Part shown: piece by piece, positions 28,120-37,943 of the stretch
How positions within the stretch are numbered: the first letter of the stretch is position 1
Layout: each line of letters opens with the position of its first letter
NCBI RefSeq assembly: GCF_003633685.1
Contig: NZ_RBKT01000001.1
Location: 1,054,001-1,118,000, forward strand
Source: Micromonospora pisi
GTDB lineage: Bacteria > Actinomycetota > Actinomycetes > Mycobacteriales > Micromonosporaceae
DNA length: 64,000 nt
Direction: 5' to 3'
Notes under the pieces: generated by a model
Told to the model about the DNA's origin: nothing
Databases searched by the model: none
What the model saw: only the letters and a program-made list of their open reading frames with translations
Position numbers and translations under genes: made by a program

Positions 28120-28380
28120 CCGCACCAGGATTCGAACCGCGTCGAACAGCGCGAGCCGGTGGACGGGCGCGAGGGCCCGGCCGCGACGCATCCGGTCGAC
28201 CTCGGTGTAGAGCACCCGCCCGTCGACGAGGTCACCGAAGACGTATCTGCCCGCTCGCCGCGCTCCGCGACCGCCAGCCCGAAGCGGGTTGGATCCCGCC
28301 CAGCGACGATCCCCGGCTGGCCCGGGTACACGACGGGGCACGACGAATCCACGGGGGCCGACCGAGGGCGTGGACGCGAT
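28120..28380 (-). pseudogene. Possible fragment of a glucose/sorbosone dehydrogenase-like gene
   Basis: Minus-strand frames read GIVAGRDPTRFGLAVAERG in one phase, then GRYVFGDLVDGRVLYTEVDRM and RALAPVHRLALFD in another. The second block recalls the C-terminal blade of PQQ-type sugar dehydrogenases (YVFGDL-GRV-Y). A phase change near 28255 and missing N-terminal domains make this a relic at best. Confidence 0.35.
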
Positions 28381-28463
28381 CAGCCTCCCGCTGCCCGCCG
28401 CCATGATCACCACCCTGGGCACCACCCGCCCGGCCCGAACGCACCCCTCCCCGCCCCGCGCAC

Positions 28464-28890
28464 ATACCTGTCTCGCTACGCGACCACTACCTGCTGACGG
28501 CCGGCTACATGGCCGCACCACGACGCGAGGCACTGGCCGCGCTACCCGTCGACCACCTCGAACTGCACTCCCACGGGATACGGCTGCTCGTCGCCCGGTC
28601 GAAAACCGACAAGATCGGGACCGGACGGCGCATCGACCTACCGAGGGCACCGAAACCCTCGCGTGGCTCTGCCCGGAACGCGCGGTGTTCGCGTGGCTCG
28701 ACGCCTCCGGCCGCCGCGCACACCTGCACCAGACAGTCGGGCCGGCACCGCACCGGAGGGGTGCCCCTGCTGCCCGGTATCACCAAGGGTGCCGGAGTAC
28801 GACGTACCGCTCTGACCGACCGGCACGTCACTCCCGTCGTCGAAGCCACTGCCGCGTCCGGCACGCGTTCGCCATCGCAGCCGAGCTAGG
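28464..28890 (+). pseudogene. Tyrosine recombinase (integrase) fragment
   Basis: The plus frame reads SLRDHYLLTAGYMAAPRREA, then VDHLELHSHGIRLLVARSKTD, matching the first catalytic-domain block of phage/XerC-like integrases. A second frame follows with AVFAWLDASGRR and the first frame resumes with ALTDRHVTPVVEA. The HxxR and active-site Tyr blocks are not found. Several frameshifts plus truncation: non-functional. It lies beside a tRNA-like fragment, as expected for an old integrated element. Confidence 0.55.
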
Positions 28891-28907
28891 GCGTGTGTCG
28901 AAGTCGG

Positions 28908-29119
28908 TTACAGCCACTCGTTGATGGCGGCGAGGTGGATTGTGGCTTCGTAGCGGACGGCGAGCTTGTCGAAGCGGGTGGCGACGGCGCGGTCGCGTTT
29001 GAGCCGGTTGATGGGGCACTCGACGGCGTGACGTTGCTGGTAGACCTGCGGGTCGAACGCCGGTGGTCGGCCGCCCTTGGACCTGTGGGGCTCGGCGTGG
29101 CGTCGACCGATCTCGATGA
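28908..29119 (-). mobile_element. 3' end of an IS5-family transposase
   Basis: About 70 C-terminal residues in the minus strand: [48 protein letters not shown] and terminal AAINEWL. This matches the end of IS5-group DDE transposases common in actinomycetes. The rest of the gene is missing: the DUF418 gene starts its 3' end only a few bases away. A remnant. Confidence 0.7.
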
Positions 29120-29122
29120 GAA

Positions 29123-30328
29123 CTATGCCCGGTCCGCGGCCCGCAGCCGTGGCCACCGCTGCTCGGTCCAGGCCCGCAACAGCCACTCCATCGGCCCGTA
29201 CCGGAACCGGGCCATCCACGCCGCGCTGGCGGCGAGCTGCACACAGTAGATCGCGACCGCGATGAGGACGACGACCGCGGGCGCGACGGCACCAGCGAGG
29301 CCCAGCCCGACGCCGGTGAAGACCAGCACGCAGAGCAGCGACTGACCCAGGTAGTTCGACAGGGACATCCGTCCGGCCGGCGCGAGTACGGCGACGACCC
29401 GCCGCCCCCGGTCGGTCTGGAAGAACTGGAGCAGGGTCGCGGCGTACGCGGCCGCGAGCAGCGGCGCGGTGAGCACGCCCGCCGTCAGCCCGGTCAGGTT
29501 GGCGGTGCCCCCGCCCGATGCGAAGATCACCGCACCGGCCAGGCCGACCGGATAGCCCAGCTGCTGCACCCGGCGCAGGAGCTGCCGGTTCCCGACGACG
29601 TCGGTGAGCAGCCGGCGCCGCCCGGCCGCGTAACCGAAAAGGAAGGCCGAGAGGGCGAGCGGCCCCTGCACGAGGAGCGTGCCGAACATCGCCGGCAGCT
29701 GGCGTACGTGCTCGGTGATCACCGAGCCGATCCCACCCTGTAGTGCCTCGGTGGACCGCTGCCCCGCCGCCAGTGCCGTCGCCGGATCGGTGACCAGCTG
29801 GGTCCCGCCCGTGGCGGCGAGCGCGAGGACGAAGCCGATCCCGCCGGTCAGCAGTACGGCGACGCGCAGCGCGGTCCCGATGCCGGCTCCCCGCATGGCG
29901 AGCAGGACCAGACCGAGCAACGCGTACGTGGTCAGGATGTCGCCCTGGAACAGCAGCACCGCGTGCAGGATGCCGAGCACGAAGAGCCCTGCCAGCCGTC
30001 GCCGGAACCGTGGGGCGACATCGACGCCGCGCCGCGCGGCGGAATCGAGCTGGAGCGTGAAGCTGTAGCCGAACAGAAAGGAGAAGAGCAGGTACGCCTT
30101 CATCGCGAAGAGCAGCTCGACCAGCCACAGGACCACCTGGTCGCCCCACGAGTCGTGCGCGGGATCCGGAACCAGATGGAAGGGATACCCGGAGGCGAAG
30201 AAGGCGATGTTGACGACCAGGATGAGGAGCAGCGCCACGGCGCGCAGCGCGTCGACATCGACGATCCGGGAGAGCGTCGCGGACGACGCTCGATTCCCGA
30301 CGGGCGGGTCCTTGATGGAGTGGCTCAC
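29123..30328 (-). CDS. DUF418 membrane protein
   Basis: A 401-aa polytopic protein with about ten hydrophobic segments. It carries the DUF418 pattern: N-terminal [20 protein letters not shown], the [11 protein letters not shown] motif after helix 2, and a C-terminal half with [12 protein letters not shown] and [11 protein letters not shown]. The GTG start has a GGAGG site 8 nt upstream. Function unknown; the family resembles acyltransferase/transporter-like membrane proteins. The 3' end abuts an IS5 relic, so the last few residues may be changed. Confidence 0.82.
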   Translation of the reverse strand: MSHSIKDPPVGNRASSATLSRIVDVDALRAVALLLILVVNIAFFASGYPFHLVPDPAHDSWGDQVVLWLVELLFAMKAYLLFSFLFGYSFTLQLDSAARRGVDVAPRFRRRLAGLFVLGILHAVLLFQGDILTTYALLGLVLLAMRGAGIGTALRVAVLLTGGIGFVLALAATGGTQLVTDPATALAAGQRSTEALQGGIGSVITEHVRQLPAMFGTLLVQGPLALSAFLFGYAAGRRRLLTDVVGNRQLLRRVQQLGYPVGLAGAVIFASGGGTANLTGLTAGVLTAPLLAAAYAATLLQFFQTDRGRRVVAVLAPAGRMSLSNYLGQSLLCVLVFTGVGLGLAGAVAPAVVVLIAVAIYCVQLAASAAWMARFRYGPMEWLLRAWTEQRWPRLRAADRA

Positions 30329-30986
30329 GTGACAACCTCCGAAACGGACAGGAATCGTGTTCGATGACTGTCCTGCGAGCCTATGAAGCGGCCTGTCCGG
30401 ATGACAGCCGGTGAGCGGGAAGATCGCCGGTGGGGTAGGCCCTACCCGCTACACACCCAGAATCTCAACCTACAAATCCGGCGCCGCGAACCCGACATCG
30501 GCGCGCGCCCATCCTGCAACGAGCCCCACACCGCTACACCCGGATGGTCCCGACACGCCGCGGCCAGCGCCTGCTCGCCCACCTCGCCCAACCCGACATC
30601 CGCGAACTGCTCACCCGCTACGCCAGCGCGAACGCCCGCCCAAATGCGGGCCATACAGGCGTTCCGCCCAGCAGTAACGCGCCCGCTAACCCCAACGAAT
30701 ACGCCGTCGCCAACACGCGCCACAGACAGTCGCCCATGCACACCAACCAGCGACGGCCAACCGTACCCATCCAACAAATCATCAAGAAGGCGCCAACTTG
30801 CTGAGACAGCCGCGCCGCCATCCCGGCGAGAAACGGCAGCCGCGCGCAGGTCAACGCGCTGACCAGCGCCAACTCGGCTGAGAACCCACACATAATCTAG
30901 ATCTTCGTCGAAGGTGTCGCTTACTCACGGAAATGGTGCCCAGGTGACGCTTGCTTCATTTTGGTGAGGATTCCTGCGACGGAAGC
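30329..30986. other. Region without a confident gene
   Basis: Weak candidates only. A minus frame at 30618-30893 encodes an 91-residue hydrophobic, Cys-containing peptide with two or three possible membrane helices, and a plus frame at 30544-30804 overlaps it. Neither has a recognisable domain or a good ribosome site. Base composition around 30890-30970 is lower in GC than the flanks. Confidence 0.35.
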
Positions 30987-31217
30987 CTACCTATGCGAGT
31001 CGTCGTCCCGATTGTCTTCGTAGTAGCCGAGGGTTGCGACCAGGTCTAACTCGTCGGGTCCCCACGTATCCAAATGGCCGGTGCTGTTCGAACGGGCACA
31101 GGCAAGCCAGGCGACTATCTGCGCGAGCCAGGGATTGCCGCCCTCGCTGAGGCCCTTGCTCACGATCTCGACGATCTTCAGCTGCGACTGACTGTTGAAG
31201 ACGTGGTCCATCGCCAT
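30987..31217 (-). CDS. Small hypothetical protein with a TTA codon
   Basis: A possible 76-aa protein from ATG 31217 (MAMDHVFNSQSQ), with a balanced, soluble composition (KIVEIVSKGLSEGGNPWLAQ, then WGPDELDLVATLGYYEDN) and high third-position GC, unlike the neighbouring frames. It contains a TTA leucine codon near the C-terminus, which in many actinomycetes makes translation depend on the rare bldA tRNA. A start further upstream (31310) is possible. No family recognised, no strong ribosome site; modest confidence. Confidence 0.35.
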   Translation of the reverse strand: MAMDHVFNSQSQLKIVEIVSKGLSEGGNPWLAQIVAWLACARSNSTGHLDTWGPDELDLVATLGYYEDNRDDDSHR

Positions 31218-31669
31218 CCTGGTGACGACGCTCCCGCCGGATATGCCAACCACTTCTCCCGCCGCGCGCAACCGGCGGGTTTTGTCGTGGGCCGGCAATC
31301 GAGCAGCCAATCAGTCATTTCCCGCACCATCGGCCCCTCTCCTGGGCCGCCGACACCCTCCACCTCTACGCCCCGGACGGGCCGGACGAGGTCCGCGCGA
31401 GCCTGCTGATCTGTACTCCCCGCCCCTGAGCCGGCTATGGGCTCGCACCTGCACGTGGCGGACCGTCGACAGCCCGCCAACCGGCGAATGTCACCAAGAG
31501 TTCATCGATTGGACGACAGGCCGGGGACAGGCCCAAGCCGGTCGGCTTGAACTGCGGATCTGTCGTCCCTGGGCGGACTTCGGCATCCAGAACGGCCATC
31601 CGCCCGTGGTTAACATCGGGGCACGGCTGTGCCGCACCTGGGCGCGCTACGGGCGAAGGAGAACCACGG
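31218..31669. other. Upstream region of the T7SS locus
   Basis: No convincing gene. A short plus-strand stretch ending at about 31430 (AADTLHLYAPDGPDEVRASL) looks like the tail of a lost gene. The promoter of the T7SS accessory/EccC operon must be here or close; no TGAACC-N17-CGTC copy was seen. Confidence 0.35.
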
Positions 31670-32941
31670 TTGAATCCGCCGTCCTTCAGCAACCTCAGCC
31701 ACTTCCTGGACACCAACCGGAAAACGCTGCTGACCGTACTCACGGTACTGGAGCTGCTGATCCTGCTGGTGGTGCTGCTGCGGTGGTTCGACCGCCGGTA
31801 CGGCCTGCGGGGCACCGGACGGCGTATCCGGCGCGCCATCGTCGGCGCGGCCAGGGATCTGGTGACGCCGGTCGTCGGCCTCCTCCGCCTCCGGCAAGGG
31901 GTGCGGGTGGTCGGCCGTCACTTCGCCGGATCGGGGCCGGTGCCGGCGGCCCGGGCCGGGATCGTGTCGGCCCAATCGGCGCTGGCCGAACGGGACGACT
32001 TCTGGCCGTACCTGGTGCTGTTGGGCCCGGGGCAAATCAGCGTACGGCTCGCCGGCCCGGGGGCGGACGTGCCGCCACCGGCAGCGGATTCCCCATGGCA
32101 GGCCACCACACCGCGCAGCTGGCAGGCCACCAGGCCGCTGCCCCCGCCCCATGAGCCAGTGACAGGCGGCCCGTTGCCGCTCGCCGTGGGCGTCCGGGCC
32201 GGCGCGCTGGTTCTGCTGGATCTCGCCCGCTGCCCCGGCATCGTGTCGGTGCACGGTGCCCCGACGCCGGCAGAGCGGCTGGTGTCCGCGCTGGTCGTCC
32301 AGCTGGCCGCCCTGCTCGACGGGCACGGCGTGCAGCGTCTGATCGTCGCGACCGAACCCGGCAACGGTCTCGGAGCGACCGACGCCGACCGGATGCCGCT
32401 TTCCGAAGCCCTGACGACTCTCGCACGGCGTCCGGAAGAGCCGGTCGGGCGCACCGTCCTGGTCTGCCGGCGGCCTGATCCGCAGACGGCAGCGCAACTC
32501 GCCACGCTGGTCGCCGACGATCCCGGGCTGCTGGTTCTGGTCGACGGCTACCTGCCCGGCTCACGCTGGCGGCTGCGGGTCAACCTAGCGGGTCGGGTGA
32601 TCGCGCCGGAACTGCAACTCGACGCGGATTCCGCGCCGCTGGCCCGCCGCCTGCGCCCCGCCCGCCGGTCCGCGCCCGCCGTCGCACCGGCACCGGCCTG
32701 GGCCGAGGAGGTTCCCCTCAGGCCCACAGCCCTCGGCGCGGTTTCCTCCGTTCCGGCGGAACCGGCGGAACCCGGCCGCGCCCGGCCGGCCGGTGTGGCG
32801 TCACCTGCCACGCTGCCGGCCGCCCAGCCCCGGCCCGTCCCACCCGTCGCCAACAACGACCTGATCGAGCAGGCGCACGACGAGGGACGAGCGATGGTCC
32901 ACTCCGGTGTTGAGCCGGCCAGACGAACCGGAGACCGCTGA
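31670..32941 (+). CDS. T7SS-associated membrane-anchored protein
   Basis: A 423-aa protein. The TTG start at 31670 follows an AAGGAGAA ribosome site 5 nt upstream, while in-frame upstream codons look non-coding. One N-terminal membrane helix (residues ~20-37, LLTVLTVLELLILLVVLL), then a cytoplasmic basic linker and a soluble alpha/beta region with ALVVQLAALLDGHGVQRLIVATEP and RTVLVCRRPDP, ending in a Pro/Ala-rich tail. It shares no motif with EccB, EccD or EccE that I can recognise. Its stop overlaps the ATG of the EccC-like ATPase by 1 nt, so it probably works with that ATPase at the membrane. Confidence 0.65.
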   Translation: MNPPSFSNLSHFLDTNRKTLLTVLTVLELLILLVVLLRWFDRRYGLRGTGRRIRRAIVGAARDLVTPVVGLLRLRQGVRVVGRHFAGSGPVPAARAGIVSAQSALAERDDFWPYLVLLGPGQISVRLAGPGADVPPPAADSPWQATTPRSWQATRPLPPPHEPVTGGPLPLAVGVRAGALVLLDLARCPGIVSVHGAPTPAERLVSALVVQLAALLDGHGVQRLIVATEPGNGLGATDADRMPLSEALTTLARRPEEPVGRTVLVCRRPDPQTAAQLATLVADDPGLLVLVDGYLPGSRWRLRVNLAGRVIAPELQLDADSAPLARRLRPARRSAPAVAPAPAWAEEVPLRPTALGAVSSVPAEPAEPGRARPAGVASPATLPAAQPRPVPPVANNDLIEQAHDEGRAMVHSGVEPARRTGDR

Positions 32942-35900
32942 TGCGCCTGCTGGTGACCCTCGTCTCCGCCGGAGCCGACCGGGACGTCGCGATGGACGTC
33001 GGGGTGGACACGCCGGTGGGTGCGCTCACCGAGCAGGACGGCGCCCCGGGTGACTGGTATCTCGACGGGGCACGACTGGATCCGACCTGGACGGTGAGCC
33101 GTGCCGGGCTGGTCGCCGGGGTCCGGCTCGGTGCCGGTACGCCGGTGCCGACCGGCGGGGTACGGGACCTGCCGGGCGATCGGCGGACCCACTGGCTGGA
33201 GGTGCATGGCGTCGGCGGTCCCGGAGCCGGACGGATCTGGCCGGTCGGCCTGGGCTGTCACGACATCGGCTCGGCAGCGGGGTCCGCGATCGACCCGGGC
33301 GACACCGGAGTGCCCGCGCACGCCGCCCGGCTCACCGTCGACGAGCAGGGCCGTGCCTGGGTCGCCGCCGGTGACGCGGCGGTGCGCCTGGCGCTGCCGC
33401 AACTACCGCCGCAGACCGATCCGGTGGATCCACCCGGCTACCCGGATTATCCGGAGCAACGACGCGCGTCGGATCCTCCCGCCGAACAGCACGGCGAGCT
33501 GGAGCCGTGGGAGCAACGGCGTGACGGTTCCCGCCGCTGGCCGCCCGGGGTGGATCTGGCGGTAGGTGGAAGCCTGCTGCGGCTGGTGTCGCGCCCGGCA
33601 CCGGACGCCGCGGTGACCCCGGCCGGGGATGTGCCGATGCTGGACTTCAACCGGCCGCCGCGGATCGTGCCGCCGCTGCTCTTCGCCCGCCGACGCCTGC
33701 CCACCCCACCGACCCGGCCGACCCGCCGGCCGATCCCGCTGCTGATGATCCTCGCGCCGATGGTGCTGGGCCTGGCGTTCGTCTTCCTCTTCAAGTCGTA
33801 CTTCTTTCTGCTGATCATGGTGCTCAGTCCGGTGCTGGCGTTGGCGAACTGGTTCACCGACCGGCGCAGCGGCCGCAAGCGGTATCGCAGGGATCTCGCC
33901 GAGTACCGCCGCAAGCGCACCCGGATGGTGCGGGAGCTGACCGCAGCGGTCGCCGAGGAACGGCTGGCTCGGTGCGAGGCGTCCCCCGATCCGGCGACCG
34001 TGCTGCACACGGCGGTCGGTCCGGGCCGACGGTTGTGGGAACGGCGCCGCCGCGATCCCGACCACCTCGTGTTGCGGGTCGGCACCATGGACCAGTCGTC
34101 ATTGATCGAGGTGGAGGATCCGGCCCGCAGCGAGGTGGACCGTCAGCTGCGGTGGATCGTGCCGGACGTGCCGGTCACCGTGGACCTGGTCGACCGTCTG
34201 GTGGTCGGTTTGGCCGGCGCGGCGGAGACCAGGTACGCGACGGCACGCTGGCTCGTCCTCCAGGCCGCCGCCCTGCACAGCCCTCGCGACCTACGCATCC
34301 ACGTGTTGACCGAGCCGAACGGGGAGGATCGGTGGAGCTGGGTCCGGTGGCTGCCGCACACCCGGCCGCCCGAGGACGGCGTCCCGGTCGGACGGCCCTA
34401 CACGCTGGTCGGCAACGACCCGGAGACCGTGGCGAACCGGGTCGGCGAGCTGGTGTCACTGGTAACCGCGCGGACCAAGGCCCGCGGCTCGCAGCTCGGT
34501 CCGGTCCTGTTCAGCGAACCCGACGTGGTGCTGGTCGTCGACGGGGCGCGCCGGCTGCGTGACGTGCCCGGCATGGTGCAGGTGCTCACCGAGGGACCGG
34601 CGGTGCGGATCTTCGCGATCTGCATCGACGCCGAGGAACGGTTGCTGCCGGAGGAGTGCACCGCGGTGCTGCGCGCCGACGCGGACGGGCTGACCGTACG
34701 GCAGACCGGCATACCCGAGGCCACCGGAGTGCGTCCGGACATCGTCACGCCGCAGTGGTGTGACCGGGTGGCCCGGGCGATGGCACCGCTGCGGGACGTC
34801 ACCCCGGACGAGACGGCCGGACTGCCCGACCGCAGCCGGCTGCTGGAACTGCTAGACGCCGACCCACCGGACGGCACCGAACTAGCTGAGCGCTGGTCCC
34901 GGCAACCCGCGTCCACGAGTTTTGTGATCGGTAGTGGCTTCGACGGGACGGTCACGCTCGACCTGGTCCGCGACGGGCCGCACGCCTTGATCGCGGGCAC
35001 CACCGGCGCGGGCAAGTCCGAGCTGCTGCAGACCCTGGTGGTGTCGCTGGCGGCGGTCAACCGCCCGGACGAGTTGACCTTCGTGCTGGTCGATTACAAG
35101 GGCGGCAGCGCGTTCCACAGTTGCGTACGGTTGCCGCACACCCTGGGCATGGTCACCGACCTGGACAGCGCGCTGGTGGTCCGGGCGTTGGAGTCGCTCG
35201 CCGCGGAGCTGCGCCGCCGCGAGGAGATCCTGGCCGAGGTCGCCGCCAAGGACCTCGTCCAGTACCGGACGATGCGGGGCCGCGACCCCCAACTGCCCGC
35301 GGTGCCCCGACTGGTGCTGGTCATCGACGAGTTCGCCACGCTCGTCCGAGAGGTCCCGGACTTCATCCCCGGCCTGGTCAGCATCGCCCAGCGGGGCCGG
35401 TCGTTGGGCATCCACCTGATCCTGGCCACCCAGCGCCCGGCCGGCGTGGTGACCACCGACATCCGCGCCAACACCAGCCTACGCATCGCGCTGCGGGTCA
35501 CCGATCCGATGGAAAGCTCCGATGTGATCGACGTGCCGGATGCCGCGATGATCCCGGTGGCCACTCCCGGACGAGCACTCGCCCGGCTCGCCCACAGGTC
35601 CACCCTGCCCTTCCAGACCGGGTACGTCGGTGCCGTGTTCCAACGTGCCGACTCCGACGCGGCGGAATCCCGGCCGGCCCCGCCGGTGCACGGTACCAAG
35701 CTGCCCTGGTCCCGGCTGGGCCGTGCGCTGCCGCCGCCGGTAGAGCCGATACCCGAGGGCGCCGCGCCGGACGAGTTGGCCGCCACCGACCTGGACGTGC
35801 TGGTGGACGCCATCGACGCCGCCGCTGAGGAGGTGGGCTGCGGGCGACAGCCGAGTCCGTGGCTGCCGCCGCTGCCGCCGGTCGTGCTGCTGGACGATCT

Positions 35901-37458
35901 GACCCCGACGACGTCCAGAGCCGGCGCCGGTCTGCCGCCGGTGCCGTACGCACTGGCTGACCTGCCGGATCAGCAGAGCCAGCCGGTGCTGACCTGCGAC
36001 CTGTCCGCGCTCGGGCATCTCTACGTGCTGGGCGCGTCCCGTACCGGCCGGTCACAGTTGCTGCGTACGCTGGCCGCGTCGCTGGCCCGGTCGCTGTCCT
36101 GCGCCGACGTGCACCTGTACGCGGTCGATGCGGCCGGCGGGTCGATGGTGGTGTTGTCGGAGCTTCCGCACTGCGGCGCGGTGGTGCCCCGAGCCGACCT
36201 GGAGCGGCTGGAACGCCTGGTTGGCCGGCTGCAGGGCGAGCTGGCCCGGCGGCACGAACTGCTGGCCAGGCACTCCTGTGCCGGACTCGACGAGTTGCGG
36301 GCGGCGCTGCCGCCGGCGGAGCGTCCGGCGCACCTGATGCTGCTGGTGGACGGCTGGGATTCGCTGGCCGCCGTCCTGGGCGACCACGACGGCGGCCGAC
36401 TGCTGGACCAGTTCCTCGGCCTGCTGCGGGAGGGGCCGGCCGCCGGGCTGCACTTGGTGATGTCCTCCGAGCGGTCGCTGTTGACCGGGCGGGTGGCGAA
36501 CCTCAACGATCACCGGATCATGCTGCGGATGACCGACCGCACCGACTACTCGGCGATCGGTGTCAACCACCGCCGGATACCGGAGGTGGTGCCGCCCGGA
36601 CGCGGCTGGCGCTCGGCGGACCAGGCGGAGATCCAGATCGCTCTGCTGGATCCGGACCCGTCCGGTGCGGCGCAGGTCGAGGCGATCCGCCGGATCGCCG
36701 CCCGGGCCACCGCCCGGGACACCGGGGTGCCGACGCAGCGCCGACCGTTCCCGATTGCCGGACTACCCGCATCGGTCACCTTCGCCGAGGCGTTCGCGCA
36801 GGTCCCGGACGAGCAGCGGCGTCCACTGCGGGCACTGCTCGGGATCGGTGGTGACGCCGCCGCACCGGTCTATGTGGACTTCGCTGGTCAGCAGGCGACC
36901 TTCCTGGTCGCCGGTCCGCCCGGTTCGGGCCGCAGCAACTCCCTGGCCACGCTGGCGGTGTCCCTGCTGGCGGGGGGTACCGCTTTGGTGATCCTGACGC
37001 CCCGCGAATCGGTGTTGCGCCGGCTGGCGGTACACGGCCGGGTGCGCGCGATCGAGGGAGCGGCCCCGGACCCGACGCAACTGACCGCCGCGGTCGAGGA
37101 ACTGGGGGGCCCGTTGGTGGTGCTGGTCGACGACGTCGACCTGTTCGGCTTCGCCAACCCGGTGGAGGCGGTGCTGCGCCAGGTGGTGGCCACCGGCCGG
37201 GATCGTGCTCTCGGCCTGGCGTACGCGGGGACGGCCGAGACCCTGACCCAGTCGTTGGGCGGGTGGATCGCCGAGGCCCGGCGCTCCCGGCAGGGTGTGC
37301 TGCTCGCGCCACAGTCGGCGATCGAGGGTGACCTGGTCGGTGCCCGGGTACCGCCCGGCCTGCTGCGCGCCGGTAGCCGACCCGGACGCGGCTATCTGCC
37401 GGACCCGGCAACCGCCGCGCTGACCACGGTCACCATCCCCCACACCGCCCTCCGCTGA
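32941..37458 (+). CDS. eccC: EccC/EssC-like type VII secretion ATPase
   Basis: A 1,505-aa FtsK/SpoIIIE-type secretion motor in a single chain. The N-terminal ~210 residues look like FHA-type modules as in Firmicutes EssC (IWPVGLGCHDIG near 100). Two membrane helices lie around residues 265-305. Three ATPase domains follow. Domain 1 has an intact Walker A GTTGAGKSE (Lys692) and Walker B LVLVIDEFATL. Domain 2 has GASRTGRS (Arg1037 in place of Lys) and domain 3 has GPPGSGRS (Arg1331 in place of Lys). In EccC the C-terminal domains bind the signal of the WXG100 substrate, so loss of their catalytic Lys is tolerable. Convergent to the GGLW pair, with a strong terminator between them. Confidence 0.9.
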   Translation: MRLLVTLVSAGADRDVAMDVGVDTPVGALTEQDGAPGDWYLDGARLDPTWTVSRAGLVAGVRLGAGTPVPTGGVRDLPGDRRTHWLEVHGVGGPGAGRIWPVGLGCHDIGSAAGSAIDPGDTGVPAHAARLTVDEQGRAWVAAGDAAVRLALPQLPPQTDPVDPPGYPDYPEQRRASDPPAEQHGELEPWEQRRDGSRRWPPGVDLAVGGSLLRLVSRPAPDAAVTPAGDVPMLDFNRPPRIVPPLLFARRRLPTPPTRPTRRPIPLLMILAPMVLGLAFVFLFKSYFFLLIMVLSPVLALANWFTDRRSGRKRYRRDLAEYRRKRTRMVRELTAAVAEERLARCEASPDPATVLHTAVGPGRRLWERRRRDPDHLVLRVGTMDQSSLIEVEDPARSEVDRQLRWIVPDVPVTVDLVDRLVVGLAGAAETRYATARWLVLQAAALHSPRDLRIHVLTEPNGEDRWSWVRWLPHTRPPEDGVPVGRPYTLVGNDPETVANRVGELVSLVTARTKARGSQLGPVLFSEPDVVLVVDGARRLRDVPGMVQVLTEGPAVRIFAICIDAEERLLPEECTAVLRADADGLTVRQTGIPEATGVRPDIVTPQWCDRVARAMAPLRDVTPDETAGLPDRSRLLELLDADPPDGTELAERWSRQPASTSFVIGSGFDGTVTLDLVRDGPHALIAGTTGAGKSELLQTLVVSLAAVNRPDELTFVLVDYKGGSAFHSCVRLPHTLGMVTDLDSALVVRALESLAAELRRREEILAEVAAKDLVQYRTMRGRDPQLPAVPRLVLVIDEFATLVREVPDFIPGLVSIAQRGRSLGIHLILATQRPAGVVTTDIRANTSLRIALRVTDPMESSDVIDVPDAAMIPVATPGRALARLAHRSTLPFQTGYVGAVFQRADSDAAESRPAPPVHGTKLPWSRLGRALPPPVEPIPEGAAPDELAATDLDVLVDAIDAAAEEVGCGRQPSPWLPPLPPVVLLDDLTPTTSRAGAGLPPVPYALADLPDQQSQPVLTCDLSALGHLYVLGASRTGRSQLLRTLAASLARSLSCADVHLYAVDAAGGSMVVLSELPHCGAVVPRADLERLERLVGRLQGELARRHELLARHSCAGLDELRAALPPAERPAHLMLLVDGWDSLAAVLGDHDGGRLLDQFLGLLREGPAAGLHLVMSSERSLLTGRVANLNDHRIMLRMTDRTDYSAIGVNHRRIPEVVPPGRGWRSADQAEIQIALLDPDPSGAAQVEAIRRIAARATARDTGVPTQRRPFPIAGLPASVTFAEAFAQVPDEQRRPLRALLGIGGDAAAPVYVDFAGQQATFLVAGPPGSGRSNSLATLAVSLLAGGTALVILTPRESVLRRLAVHGRVRAIEGAAPDPTQLTAAVEELGGPLVVLVDDVDLFGFANPVEAVLRQVVATGRDRALGLAYAGTAETLTQSLGGWIAEARRSRQGVLLAPQSAIEGDLVGARVPPGLLRAGSRPGRGYLPDPATAALTTVTIPHTALR

Positions 37459-37580
37459 CTCCCCACCTTTCCGGTCCGTTGATCACGGGGTAGCGGCCGT
37501 TCGCAAGTCGACAACTACCGCCAATCTCATGATCAACGCCGGAACCAAGCCCGGTTCACCGGCAGACGACCCTGGGCGCA

Positions 37581-37608
37581 GCCCGGGTGCCGGTGACGGC
37601 ACCCGGGC
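37581..37608. terminator. Strong bidirectional terminator
   Basis: A perfect 12-bp stem GCCCGGGTGCCG/CGGCACCCGGGC around a GTGA (GNRA-type) loop, placed between the convergent stops of the EccC-like gene (37458) and the WXG100-like gene (37616). Confidence 0.75.
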
Positions 37609-37615
37609 CGCGCGG

Positions 37616-37921
37616 TCACTGTGCGGGCGGCGGTGCGGACAGCGCCTGGTCCATGTCGCTGAGGTTCTTCACGATCGCCGCGAAGCTCGCCGCGAAGGTT
37701 TCCAGGTTGCTGACTGCCTTGGTCAGCGAGGCGGTGAACTCGGTGTACTGGCTGCTCATAACCGGGCTGGCCTGCTGCATCCAGAGGCCACCCTGGCTGG
37801 TCAGCAGCTCGGTGACGCTGGTGTTCAAGCCCTTGAGCACGTCGGCGATCTCCGCCCCCTCGGTGGTCAGCCGCCCGGAAACGGTGTGGATCCGGTCGTA
37901 ATCGACGTTGACTTCTGCCAT
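37616..37921 (-). CDS. WXG100-like small T7SS protein, copy 1 (GGLW motif)
   Basis: A 101-aa protein with no signal peptide and the helix-turn-helix hairpin of WXG100 proteins: helix 1 TVSGRLTTEGAEIADVLKGL, turn region SQGGLWMQQASPVMSSQY, helix 2 FTASLTKAVSNLETFAASFA. The usual W-x-G turn is replaced by G-G-L-W. Paralogous to the next gene, 22 nt away, so the two probably form an Esx-like heterodimer exported by the EccC-like motor. Last gene of the three-gene substrate operon. Confidence 0.8.
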   Translation of the reverse strand: MAEVNVDYDRIHTVSGRLTTEGAEIADVLKGLNTSVTELLTSQGGLWMQQASPVMSSQYTEFTASLTKAVSNLETFAASFAAIVKNLSDMDQALSAPPPAQ

Positions 37922-37943
37922 CGGATGCCTCCGGTTCGGCGGA

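Noticed and set aside
30618-30893. Minus-strand 91-codon hydrophobic frame as a small membrane protein
   Set aside because: No ribosome site, overlaps an equally open plus frame, and no recognised family; left as an unassigned region.
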